A stretch of 64,000 nucleotides of DNA, taken from Selenia dentaria. Taxonomy: Eukaryota; Arthropoda; Insecta; Lepidoptera; Geometridae. The notes under the pieces are model-generated. The model was not told the origin of the DNA, searched no databases, and saw only the letters and a list, made by a program, of their open reading frames with translations. The position numbers were made by a program, and so were the translations under genes. Of the stretch, positions 22,223 to 33,184 are shown piece after piece; position 1 is the first letter of the stretch, and each line of letters starts with the position of its first letter. The stretch covers positions 24,210,656 through 24,274,655 of the forward strand of contig OU862884.1 in assembly GCA_917880725.1 (NCBI GenBank), read 5' to 3'.

Positions 22223-25200
22223 AACTGAACTGTGACTCCAACCTAAAATTGCCGTATATCTATATACCTGAAATTAATGCGAAGTTCATGATAGACACAG
22301 GAAGTACTCGGTCTTTCATAAGCCCTCGCTTGGCATACCACTACTTTTTAGATTACGTTAAACATGAACCATTCCAAGTTGTGAGTACTCACGCTAGCAG
22401 TCAGCACAACGAAGTCATAGAGATTCCCTTGTTACCCACATTCAATAGTGACGATTACCACAAGTTTTACTTGTATGACGTAGACGAACGATACGAAGGA
22501 CTTATAGGCAATGACTTACTCAAACAGTTAGATGCAATTATAGATTTAAAAGATTTGATATTACGGACCAAAACAACTTGTATACCAATTGTAAACAACT
22601 TAAACTACGTCATTGAATTACCTTCGCGATGCGAACAACGCGTCAAAATCCCGACCGACCAACACTCGGGAGAAGCCATCGTTGAGTTTAAAGAATTTAC
22701 TTCTGGAGTACGAATGCCCTGTGCATTAGTCAATTGCACAAACGGGTATGCATTAACAGTCATTCAGAACACTTCCAATCAATCTATGACTCTGACGGTA
22801 ACACGACCATTTACAGTAACCCGTTTTGACACAACTGACTGTAACGTAAATTTTACTGAACATACTACAGACATACAGACAGACCAGTTGTTAGAACAAA
22901 ACTTGCAAAAGTTTCGACTCGATCATACTAATAATGAGGAACGGGATAAAATTTTTAGACTTTGCAATGAATACAAGGATATATTCTATTGTGACCAAAT
23001 TCCTTTAAGTTTCACAAATCAAGTCAAGCATAAAATACGTACCAAAAACGAAGATCCAATTTTTGTACGGCCCTTTAGACAAGCAGCTGCCCAAGTAAAT
23101 GAAATTAACCAACAAGTAGAGAAGCTTTTGAGAGACAACGTCGTTCAGGAATCTCATTCTCCATGGAACGCACCGGTTCACCTTGTTCCAAAGAAGATGG
23201 ATGCATCAGGAGAACTTAAATGGCGAATGGTTGTAGATTTCAGACGACTTAATGATATCACCATTGATGACCGATACCCTCTGCCTAATATAAATGACTT
23301 GTTCGATAAATTAGGAAAAAGCTCTTACTTTAGCACGCTTGATCTAGCAAGCGGTTACCATCAGATCGAAGTAGAGCAACAGGATAGGGAAAAGACAGCT
23401 TTCAGCACGCAAAATGGTCATTATGAATTTTTACGAATGCCATTTGGCTTGAAGACCGCTCCGGCTACATTCCAACGAGCCATGGACAACGTGCTTAGGG
23501 GACTGCAGTGAATACACTGTATGGTCTATCTAGATGACGTCATTGTGTTCTCAGCTAGTTTAGACGAGCATATCCAGAAACTACGGACTATATTCGACAG
23601 ACTTAGGGCCACCAACTTGAAAATTCAGTTAGATAAGTCTGAATTCCTACGAAAGGAAGTCCTTTACTTAGGCCACACCATTACTAAAGACGGGCTTAAG
23701 CCCAACGACGACAAGGTTGCAGCAGTACTGAACTACCCCTTGCCTAAAACGACCACTGAAATAAAAAGTTTTCTCGGACTCATTGGCTATTACAGACGTT
23801 TCATCAAAGACTTTGCACAGGTTACAAGACCTTTAACATCATGCCTTAAAAAGCGTAATAAAATTGTGACTGACCAAAATTATATTGATGCATTTAATAA
23901 ATGTAAAGAACTCCTGACAAATGCACCACTGCTGCAATACCCTGATTTTTACAAGACTTTCATCCTTACGACAGACGCGTCAAACGTCGCACTTGGTGCA
24001 GTACTATCACAGGGGCAAATCGGTAGCGACAAACCAGTCGCATATGCGAGTAGAACCCTTAGTGACACCGAGTCACGCTATAGTACGATTGAACGTGAAT
24101 GCTTGGCCATCATATGGGCTGTCAAACACTTTCGTCCGTACTTATACGGCCGTAAATTTACCATCTACACTGACCACATGCCTTTATCATGGCTCGAAGC
24201 CCAACAAGACTCTAGTAGTAAGCTTACCCGTTGGAGACTGAGACTACTTGACTATGACTACGATATAGTTTACAAAAAGGGTAAACAAAACACAAACGCG
24301 GACGCTCTATCAAGAATTAAAGTAAATGCTCTAACTGACACTAACGACGCAGGACAGTCAATGATAGTAAACGTTGACAAAAAAGAACATAGGCTTAGGA
24401 AGCATATGGATGAAGTAGTGAATGATATCGTTAAACTTACGGCTAAGAGAAAAGAAGAACGGAACGACTCTTCTACCATAACAATTTCGGACGGTAGCGC
24501 CACAGCTTCGGCAAGCCACATCTCTGTTTCAGGTTCTGACACACTATCAATATTAAGTGCAGATAATGAACCTGAGTATCCTATTAGAGAACCATCTGAA
24601 TCAACTAAATCCGATACCATACATTCAGCCATGCACGTCGACGTAACAGATAAACCTATCCTTAAAGAAGCAATTGACACTAAACCAAACCAGATTCTTA
24701 TCTTTACATGGCTCAAAAATGATATACAAGTTCGAGACATTTCTCGCGCTAAGCAAAAGGTACTGGAAGTATTTTTGCCCATAAATAACTTAGAATTAAT
24801 AAAAAAGTTCCTCAAAGAATATATTAGACCGAAAATTAAACACTTTGTCTATTTCGAACATGAAGAACATCGTAGACAGTTTAGTCGTGTAGTGGTAGAG
24901 TTGTTTAGGAAAAGTACTGTTCAGTTGATTGAATGTACAGAACGTGTTATATATGTAGAAGATGAAAGAGAACAAAGATCAATTGTCTTGAAGTACCATG
25001 AAGGCAAAACTTGCCACAGAGGTACCAAAGAGACTTTAGCTAGTATACGTAGAACTTACTTTTGGGTCAACATGCAGGAAACAATTGCAGCTATAATTAA
25101 CAGTTGTGAATTATGCCGTAAAATGAAATACGATAGAAAGCCCATAAAACCCGTTTTGCAGTTAACTCAAACCCAAGAAGCGCCTTTTCAAGAGATATTT

Positions 25201-26027
25201 ATAGATCTTTTTCAAATTGAAGGTCAATACTTCTTAACCCTTATAGATGCTTTTAGTAAATTAGGCCAAGCTATACCAATAACTAATAGATCCACTACTG
25301 AAGTAGTTCGAGCACTCATGAAGTATTTTTCATTTTATGGTATCCCTAAGAAGATAAGCTCAGATCCAGGAACCGAGTTCAACAACGAATTGATCAAGGA
25401 ATTTTTAGGGCTACATAAAGTCGACCTTCATATTGGCACCCCCAATAACCCAACTTCAATAGGCCTAATAGAGCGATTACATTCAACTATTTGCGAAATC
25501 TATAGGTGCGCTAAATATGAAGCAAAGTGTACGGATGTAGCGTCAGTCATGATGTACTCTATAATAGCGTACAATAATTCAATTCATTCAGTCACGGGAC
25601 TGACACCATTTGAAGTAGTTTTTGGACACACTGACTCAAGTAGTCCTTTCGGTATTGATGTCGAAAAACAATACATGCAACAATTGGTGAAAGACCATGC
25701 TAAACGAACTAAATTCTTATACAAGCAACTGGCAGAAAAGATGATAGGAAATAAGGAAAAGATGAGGAAAAGAAAGGTGGCGAGGAGAAAATAGATTTTC
25801 AAGAGGGAAAAACTATTTTCGCAAAAGATGTGAACAAGAGGAAGAGTAAAGATAAGCCCAGATATACAAAAGCAAAAGTTGTAGGAACAGTAGAACGAAA
25901 TGTAGTACCAATTCAGGTAGGCGAGCGGTTAACCAAAGTACCAATTAAAAATATAAAACGCCCTCCGCAGGTGGAGCGTTCTGGTGGTAGCGATGCCGGT
26001 GCTGGGCCTTCAGCTGCAAACACTTGA
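22187..26027 (+). pseudogene. pol: pol (protease, reverse transcriptase, RNase H, integrase), broken
   Basis: Entered by -1 shift from gag. Protease: catalytic MIDTGSTRSF (Asp codon at 22294). Reverse transcriptase: fingers with WRMVVDFRRLND, palm DLASGYHQIEV and LRMPFGLKTAPATFQ, then TGA at 23509-23511 just before the catalytic YLDDVIVFS at 23527. The stop sits where related proteins usually carry Trp, so a TGG to TGA change is likely. RNase H: TTDASNVALGAV, ERECLAIIW, IYTDHMPLSW. A Ser/Thr-rich linker (about 24400-24700) precedes the integrase, which has a His/Cys zinc domain (CELC at about 25105) and core residues in FIDLFQIEG, SDPGTEF and GLIERLH. The main frame ends at TAG 25792; the lysine-rich C-terminus continues in another frame (about 25782-26027), so a frameshift lies near 25780. 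Minus-strand frames here are shadows. Confidence 0.9.
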
Positions 26028-27710
26028 GGGAAACCCAGGCATACTACCAGTAAGGGAAGGTCAAGCTTACATGCAAACTGATCACTGGACAATAGTTAAA
26101 ATTCTAAACTTGAAACACATTTACAAAGACTTGAATTTTATTATACATAACTATGAACAGTTTAATAATATGATAAAACAAAACGAATCATATCCTCGTG
26201 ATTTTGTTACTATGAATATGCATTTAGACTACTTACGTGATATTACTGTTCAGAAATATAGACAATTGGTTCCGCAACAAAGATTCAAGAGAGGGATTAT
26301 TAACCCTTTGGGTTCGATCATCAAAATTGTCACAGGAAATCTAGACTATGAGGATGCGATAAGATATGATGAACTTATCTCTAAACTGAGCCATAATGAA
26401 ATTATTATTTCAAAGAAATTAACTTTGGTTTCACAAATAATTGATAGTTTCATTAATACTACTGACACTATTAATAAAAATTATATTTTGTTAGAGGCAC
26501 GCATGAACATTTTAGAATCTATGTTGCAAGAGTTAGCTTCACAAAAGAAACGCTGGGACTATTCTACATACATTGTAAGTTTTATAACCTTTTCATAAGT
26601 AACTTTTGCACTATATTTGTGAAGTTAGGAGAAATTGAAACTGCTCTAGCTTTTAGCAAACTATCAATTTTACATCAGTCCATAGTTAATTCGACAGAAT
26701 TGTTGTATCATCTAAGGTTAATAAGTAACACAGAAAACCTGGTATATCCTGCTACTGAAAACAACTTGGTAAAACTTGAAGAAACTGTTAATATTAAATC
26801 TTATATCAAACATAACCAGATTACGTTTATAATAGAGATACCGCTTACTGATAATAATACTTACAATTATTATAAACTCTACTCATTACCAATGTTTCAC
26901 GAATCTGAAAATAAAACCCTATCCATCTTTCCCCAATATCCTTACCTTTTGGCAAAGGGAATGAAATACCTTCCGATTGAGAAACCATGCCGGCCCCTGG
27001 CTGCTGGGGAACACTACCTGTGTGCCGACGACAACAGAGCTCCTTATCCTGAGCTCACCTGCATCGAACAACTTATGCGGTTTGATGCCAACCTCACTCG
27101 CTGCGTGCAACGTCAAATCCACATCGAGGATGTGAGAGTACAACCAATAGCTGCTGCAAGTTGGATTTTGTATACACGGCTGAAAACTGTGGTAACAGCT
27201 TATTGTGCCGCTGAAGTCACTAAACATCCAGTTTTTGGGACGTATATTGCAACGCTTGATAAGCCATGTGATTTCGAAATCCACGGCATTCGAGTTCGAC
27301 ATCATCGTGCATATACCGAGAGCGACCTCGCAGAGCCGATCCCTGTCATCGAGCTTCCTCGGCTATCTACAAGTGAGAGTACGAATGTTCCCTTATCCGG
27401 TGCACGCGTACTTAACATGCAAAAAATAAACTTGGACGAAGTGAAGTACATGTCTTATGCGTTAAAGCTCAGTGAAATGGTAAATAGTGTTTTGAGAGAA
27501 CCAGACTCTAACCTCAGTGTAGTTTTATATTTTACCTTATCTTTAGTTTTTATATGTCTTTTTATAATTTTTACATATATGTTTCGTAATAAGTTACTTT
27601 TAGTCTGTTCACGAAATTATCGGAACGTTATTAAAAATGAACGCACCGATAATTTCCCTCTTGGGGAGGGAGGAGTTATGCATCCGCCCGTACCATCCAT
27701 ATTAGATTAG
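25993..27710 (+). pseudogene. env: env (insect retrovirus-type fusion glycoprotein), frameshifted
   Basis: Membrane fusion envelope of the errantivirus class, related in the literature to baculovirus F proteins. It overlaps the pol C-terminus in another frame; the first ATG is at 25993, but no clear signal peptide follows, so a spliced upstream exon may supply it (inference). A furin-like RFKR at 26281-26292 precedes the fusion-peptide-like GIINPLGSIIKIVTGNLD. A heptad-like helical region follows. The frame stops at 26596-26598, while the continuing frame is open through the junction and runs 26619-27710, placing one frameshift at about 26550-26600. The second part has six or more cysteines, a C-terminal membrane segment (about 27515-27585, VVLYFTLSLVFICLFIIFT) and a short tail. 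The stop at 27708-27710 lies 37 bases inside the 3' LTR. Confidence 0.85.
27661..27673 (+). promoter_or_regulatory. Polypurine tract
   Basis: GGGGAGGGAGG immediately precedes the 3' LTR start AGTTATG. It would prime plus-strand DNA synthesis. It is embedded in the env reading frame. Confidence 0.8.
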
Positions 27711-27900
27711 TAAGCAACATTCCAGCTGACTTAGCATTGTCATAGGTGGTCGCTGGTTAGTACTTAGGATATGTTACCCACGCAGATGGGATTTGTAGTT
27801 CATATTTTAATTCATTATAATTAAAATCGGCTGGACGTATTTTTAATTTGTTTAATTTTTAGTTTTTAAAAAACCTTTTATCCTAAAAGGAAGTTTGACT
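27674..27900 (+). repeat. 3' LTR
   Basis: It begins AGTTATGCATCCGCCCG and ends AAGTTTGACT, followed by AGTT, the target duplication. It is nearly identical to the 5' LTR except for the 12-base block CATTATAATTAA at 27813-27824 and scattered single differences. Confidence 0.9.
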
Positions 27901-27904
27901 AGTT

Positions 27905-28364
27905 ACAAACAGAATCATTGCTCTTCGTTTTCAACAGGCGCATAATACAAACAACATAGAAACACATTAAATAACACAGTTACACAACTTACACACAAAG
28001 CAAATTTAAATATCTGAGAAAAATAATTGTGTACAACATACGAAACGGACTTCGACGGAATATGAACTACTGCAGTTTTTTGTGAAGTATCTACGTCTAC
28101 GTACCTACGCTTGAAATTATATAATCATCGGCGTAAAAGATTTGTTATTATCATTAACGCAAAACCTTTACAATCCACTTCACCAAAATTTAAATGTAAT
28201 CTATATATTGGACTTTATTTAATCTAACGAAAATACAAATTTCAAAATTTGATAAAGCTATGCGTTGTCATACATACGAAAATATACCTACGCACTTAAA
28301 CCACGGAAAAGACATTGGATGATTAATAACGACCAGTATCAATAACCTATCTCTATACCCTATG
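27905..28364. other. AT-rich non-coding stretch
   Basis: Flank of the LTR element. Nothing recognised. Confidence 0.5.
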
Positions 28365-28438
28365 GAGGATCCCAATAATCTATCTATTCACAGTTTTCCT
28401 TACTACCTATAGAAATTTGGCATAACGTCCATACAGTG

Positions 28439-28477
<39 letters not shown>

Positions 28478-28690
28478 TCTCTCTAGTAAGGTAAACCGGC
28501 GATAGATAGATTATTGACACTATTTGTACGGACGTTATCGGCCGGTGCCAATATCGCCTATTTGCGTAACTAGAGATACTCGTAGCTAAAGTATTTGACA
28601 CTATTTGTCCATACAACGGCATACGTTATGTCAAATTTCTATCGGTGGTAAGGAAAACTGTGGATAGATAGATTATTGAACCTGCCATTG
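28365..28690. mobile_element. Foldback (MITE-like) element with (AT)n core
   Basis: The left arm (about 28373-28450) contains CAATAATCTATCTATTCACA and TTTTCCTTACTACCTATAGA. The right arm (about 28590-28680) carries the complement, ending GATAGATAGATTATTG. A third, internal copy of the arm sequence (GATAGATAGATTATTGACAC) lies at about 28501-28520. An (AT)n run at 28441-28471 occupies the junction. No coding sequence. Confidence 0.65.
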
Positions 28691-29267
28691 ACGGAAATAT
28701 TGATAGACTGACATCATAGACATAAAGATCTTTTTTAACGCATCATTATTTATTTATAGTGTTAAGGAACCCAAACGAACGTAGATCAAAAACCAGATCC
28801 GTTATCGGTCGTAATCGCGTTTTAAAAGAGGAAAACAAGACTGGTTTTTAAATTTAATGTATATAAACATCAACAACGAAAATGATATCAAGTTAGCGGA
28901 AAATATAATTTACTCGTTGTACCTGTACGCTGTATGACTCGTAAATAAACCTGAAGTATATGTACCTATACATTATGTGTTATTTTATTACCATAATCAT
29001 AAAAATCGATTTAGTTAAACACAACTCGCGGTGTTTTCTTACACCTCATGCATTTTTTAATAACTTAGTTTAGTGACGACACGGTCAAGTCGATTGATAG
29101 TAAGCGTCTTGCCCATTACAATTGCATTGTTACCCAGATCTTCAAATGCTGCACAGCAATGCACTGCGCTCGTCCTCTTAACATAAAACACTAAGGCTTA
29201 GTCCCATTCGCCCATAAGACTACACACTGGTTGAAAATGGTTATCTTCGGCTGTTTTGAATGTTGAA
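28691..29267. other. AT-rich non-coding stretch
   Basis: Nothing recognised. Confidence 0.5.
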
Positions 29268-29873
29268 CGAGAAAATGGCACGTAATTTTCCGAATGCTGC
29301 CCAGCTGAGTTGGGTTCCTTGGGCGACGTCTTTGTGAAACTTGAACATACGTATCGTTTCTAACATCTCCCTGTATAGGTGCCGCAATCTTTGTTTTAAA
29401 TAACTCTTATCATATCCATGATAGATAGAAACTCTACTGTTACTGATCAATGTACTGAGCTCTTCGAACGACTTCGCTACAAAAAAAAAATAAAACCTTT
29501 TTAATATGTCCAACCTTGTACCTTTTTAATAATTCTTTTGCATATTCTTTCATAGGTTGCACTTGCCACATCTGCCTTTGATAACTTTTAAACTGTACTA
29601 GTCTTAATTACTTAAATAATCATTTCAGTAGCAGTAGAACTCTTTGTGAACGAGGGACTGAGGAAGCACTGCCACCATACCTATTTCTACCGCTGAGCAG
29701 TAATGTATGTAATATTGCCTTCCGGTTTGATATCCTATGGGTTCCGATGAAATTACAGGCACATGAGACATAGCATCTCAGGGTTATGGGCGCAGTTCAT
29801 TTCATCACCTATGACAGTTGCCTCTGCCTATAACAGAAGTGTTATAGCCAGAGGCAATCGCTTAACACTGTTA
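29268..29873 (-). repeat. Duplicated segment, copy 1 (contains an RTE fragment and a conserved open frame)
   Basis: It is almost identical to 30954-31440. On the minus strand a frame runs through SFEELSTLISNSRVSIYHGY, KSYLKQRLRHLYREMLETIR and into GTQLSWAAFGKLRAIFS; this last piece is an RTE LINE signature (compare IQLGWAAFRKLR at 15.55 kb). The N-terminal part I do not recognise. A LYR tripeptide is present but is too little to name a family. The plus-strand right part (about 29690-29800) resembles a common lepidopteran repeat (TTCTACCGCTGAGCAGTAAT, ATTACAGGCACATGAGACAT). It ends in a hairpin at 29817-29859 (TTGCCTCTGCCTATAAC / GTTATAGCCAGAGGCAA). Confidence 0.7.
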
Positions 29874-30068
29874 GGTAGGCCTTGTGGTCGTTCATAGTTA
29901 CATTAACAAAATACTTTCACAATAGTAATTAGTACTATAGGAGTACTAATAAACAATAAAAACGGCAAAGAATCATATCTGTGCCATAAGTATCAACCAA
30001 ATATAATTGATTATCTAAGGTGTGTTGACGGGAAAAATAATTGTAGTTTTGTGTGTCTTTGAGTTTCA
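29874..30068. other. Non-coding spacer
   Basis: Nothing recognised. Confidence 0.4.
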
Positions 30069-30356
30069 ATGTATGATTATGCTGGATTATTGCCGTTCAG
30101 TTTATTCTCAGGTTCAAGAAGACGTCCACTGCAGGCATTCCGCATAGAACGCCACTTGGACCGGCTAGGTATTCGCTTACTGCATCCAGCGATTCCCCGT
30201 GTCTTATACGAGGTCGTCGGTCCAACTAGCGGGGAGCCTCCACCTGCATCTAGTGTAGGCCGCTACACTTCGTCTTACGGTGCGTGGTCGCTACTCGAGT
30301 ACCTTTCAGAAAAGTCTCGTCTTCAAATAATCAAGTCTCCTTTAGAAATTTTTTGA
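30069..30356 (+). repeat. GC-rich interspersed repeat with a chance open frame
   Basis: The 95-codon frame contains RRPLQAFRIERHLDRLGIRL. The underlying DNA (CGTCCACTGCAGGCATTCCG, CACTTGGACCGGCTAGGTAT, ATACGAGGTCGTCGGTCCAA) matches my recollection of a widespread lepidopteran repeat that often stays open by chance. I do not regard it as a host protein. Confidence 0.5.
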
Positions 30357-30953
30357 CTTATATCTTAAGCATGACATGACATGACATGAAAATGTATGTA
30401 ACTTGTATTGTAACTTACTATGAGACAAGCCGAATGCCGCAATTCTTGGAGAAAAATAGTCCAGAAGGCCATTCATGGTGGTCACGACCCTCAGTCATGA
30501 GGAATAGATTAAGAAGTAGATTGTAACTTTATGGTCGCTATTTAAAAAAAAAATTTGATTCAGTTAAACTAAGTAAATTTTTTAATTTTTTAATCTACTA
30601 ATAGTAAGTATATTGCTATATATAATAGAAGTATAAATAAAAACTAACAAAATGTATGCAAGGCTGCACGGAGCACTGAGATAGAATAAGATTCAATTGT
30701 AATTTTCAGCCCATAGATAGATATCGAGGTAATTTTTCTCTTATGAATTTTTATTTGCAGTTAGCTATGATTCACGTAAATCTTAAAAATATATGTCCAT
30801 AGTCTAATTATTATTAGTATTCATCTAATTCATTTCCGTGATCAGGTCTACAATAATTATAATTCATATAATTAGTGATTGAAATTTTGCTATTCTTCTG
30901 GTAAATTGTAGCTGATTTATCATAGAAAAAAATGTATATTTATGTATATGTAT
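30357..30953. other. AT-rich non-coding stretch
   Basis: Short ATGACATGACATGA repeat near 30370. No gene recognised. Confidence 0.5.
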
Positions 30954-31440
30954 TACGAGAACGTGGCACGTAATTTTCCGAATGCTGCCCAGCTGAGTTG
31001 GGTTCCTTGGGCGACGTCTTTGTGAAACTTGAACATACGTATCGTTTCTAACATCTCCCTGTATAGGTGCCGCAATCTTTGTTTTAAATAACTCTTATCA
31101 TATCCATGATAGATAGAAACTCTACTGTTACTGATCAATGTACTGAGCTCCTCAAACGACTTCGCTACAATTTTTTTTTAATATGTCCTACCTTGTACCT
31201 TTTTAATAATCCTTTTGCATATTCTTTCATAGGTTGCACTTGCCACATCTGCTTTTGATAACTTTTAAACTGTACTAGTCTTAATTACTTAAATAATCAT
31301 TTCAGTAGCAGTAGAACTCTTTGTGAACGAAGGACTGAGGAAGCACTGTCACCATACCTATTTCTACCGCTGAGCAGTAATGTATGTAATATTGTCTTCC
31401 GGTTAAGTGTTATAGCCAGAGGCAATCGCTTAACACTGTT
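30954..31440 (-). repeat. Duplicated segment, copy 2
   Basis: Near-identical to 29268-29873 but lacking about 108 bases corresponding to about 29728-29836; the missing piece includes the left arm of copy 1's hairpin. The conserved minus frame is intact through LYREMLETIRMFKFHKD. The homopolymer next to it differs: an A-run in copy 1, a T-run in copy 2 (plus strand). The copies are about 1.69 kb apart in the same orientation. Confidence 0.75.
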
Positions 31441-31992
31441 ATGTGTGTAACGTGCTAAACGAACTGACCTTTCAGGACTTATAGTGAAATGTGATTCAGC
31501 CAGGTCATGTATTCTTTATTATTATAACTTTATTTATTTATAATGATCCTTTTTATTTACTAGTTAACTAGCTAGGCCTTCTTCTAGGTAATCTAATCAG
31601 TGTAGGTAATCTACTACGTTACAATGAGCAAAAAATAAGCGTATGTAACCAAGTCCGTAAACAAGTTCAAAGATAAATGCTAGCGCATACCGCTTTAAAG
31701 CTGTTTTTCGCAAGCCGTTTTATTACACAGTTGCTAATGTGTCCGGTCGCATAGAGGATTCCGTAACCGAACAATGATAAATAATTTGATTTGTTATTTT
31801 GGAAAATACCTTATTATTATAAAATTTTACTGTACTTAAACTTTGTTGAAAGTTGACGTGGGATCAAGTAACTACCTACTTACACACATCAAGAAGTTTG
31901 CGATCACTTTGAAAGATCGAAATTTATTTTTATTTTTTTCTTTTGATAATATTATGAATTCTTTGTATTTTTAGTTGCTAATAATGGAATTG
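31441..31992. other. AT-rich non-coding stretch
   Basis: Nothing recognised. Confidence 0.5.
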
Positions 31993-32290
31993 TCAGACCA
32001 TTCCGAGTAAACCATGGGCACTCATTTGTACTGGTCGATGATGATGCGAGCTTATCGACTCATTGCTGCTCTCCGAGAATACGACATACAAGGTTAGACT
32101 GGCCTGCTGGCTCGCCTGGCTTAAACCTAGAGCACGCGTGTATGGGATGCTTTTAAGCGAGCTGTTTGGAACCGTCAGTCACAACCCCAGACAGCGCCAA
32201 GCTCAGGGAAGGAAGCCGCTGTACAAGAATGGGACAGGTTAGGTACCCCAAGAAATGCTGGTTAACTTGATTATCAGCACGCCTATTTAT
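31993..32290 (+). pseudogene. Tc1-like transposase, C-terminal remnant (copy 2)
   Basis: DNA similarity to the remnant at 9276-9665, starting at ATTCCGAGTAAACCATGGGC. Recognisable pieces include TTTGTACTGGTCGATGATGA (second catalytic Asp region), CTCCGAGAATACGACAT, AGAGCACGCGTG (catalytic Glu region) and CTGTTTGGAACCGTCAGTCA. It has more small deletions and stops than copy 1 and no readable frame. Confidence 0.75.
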
Positions 32291-33184
32291 TGACAATGAT
32301 GTTTGGTTTATTTAATGGAGTAGGTAACCTAAATCCTAGTCATGAAGTTTTAATTCAATTTGTAATACTTAACAGTATTTTTGATCATAACATTATTTAA
32401 CTGACCGGTATTTCGAGTAAGGAGCCTGAAATGGACGTCATTCTATCCAATATGTCGAAGGGCTAGCCTTCTACATTATCTGATAGAGATAATGTCGAAC
32501 AGGTGGGATTGGTTACCGATGCGTTTTAGCAAATGGTCTGAAATTAGCCTCAAGCTTTGAAATTTGCGCATCAGTATAACATCATCAGCATCATAGTAAG
32601 TCACCTATAGTAGTATGTGTATATATGGATCAAAACATGTTAAGTTGACCAGCCTATGGCTTCGCTCGAGGGGCCTACGGAACAAGTTGTGTGCTGAGAG
32701 AACCACCCATAGTAAGGGTTCCTCGACACCTAACTTGATTGAATAACCCTAAAATGTGGTCGCTTTTTTGGTGTATTAATAATTTGAGTTATTATAGTGG
32801 ATAGATTCCTACATCCGGTAACACTACAAAATAACTTGGAAAAAATGTTCTACGTTGGAGATATAATTATTTAAGACTTATTTAATTATATGGTGATGTC
32901 CGATAGTAAAAACAGTCTTATAACCTTTTTTGTGCCCTGGTAACTAGTACAAATAGAAATACTTATACGTTTTTGTTCCTTTTCCACGGTGGCATTTTTA
33001 TCATACATGTAGGTAGGCTTGCTCATAAATCCAAACTCAGGGATCTACGTCAGTCCTCTAACCTCTAACTGCCGTATTTATAAACAATTAAAAGTAATTG
33101 CATAAGTAAAAGTATTTAAATAAGCAATAATTTTAATTCTAATTAAGTACCTCCTCCATTTTGAAAGTCGGTAGAAAAGACCTA
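32291..33184. other. Non-coding, ends in a MITE fragment
   Basis: No gene. At about 33148-33175, GTACCTCCTCCATTTTGAAA then GTCGGTAGAAA is the terminal piece of the TACCGACTTCC element found complete at 33652 and 36701. Confidence 0.5.

Larger units (their letters stand above)
19942..27900 (+). mobile_element. TED/17.6-type env-bearing LTR retrotransposon (errantivirus-like), full length but broken
   Basis: This 7,959-bp element has near-identical LTRs (225 and 227 bp), a tRNA-Ser-type primer site, gag, pol (protease, reverse transcriptase, RNase H, integrase in Ty3/gypsy order), env and a polypurine tract. Env presence, LTR ends AGT..ACT, a 4-bp AGTT duplication and the primer site point to the insect errantivirus group (known members TED, 17.6, 297, gypsy). 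The copy is defective: a stop in gag (21752), a stop in the reverse transcriptase (23509), a frameshift before the pol C-terminus (about 25780) and a frameshift in env (about 26580). It sits 43 bp from the Tc1 element. Confidence 0.9.

Noticed and set aside
24270..24815. 181-codon minus-strand frame opposite pol
   Set aside because: Antisense to the linker between RNase H and integrase; no independent features.
26919..27305. 128-codon minus-strand frame opposite env
   Set aside because: Antisense shadow of env.
29325..29480. Mitochondrial LYR-motif protein exon
   Set aside because: Only the LYR tripeptide and an acceptor-like tract in one copy support it; the other copy lacks the tract and the downstream part is RTE sequence.
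30069..30356. 95-codon plus frame with varied composition
   Set aside because: The DNA matches a remembered dispersed lepidopteran repeat and the frame lacks a domain or gene context.
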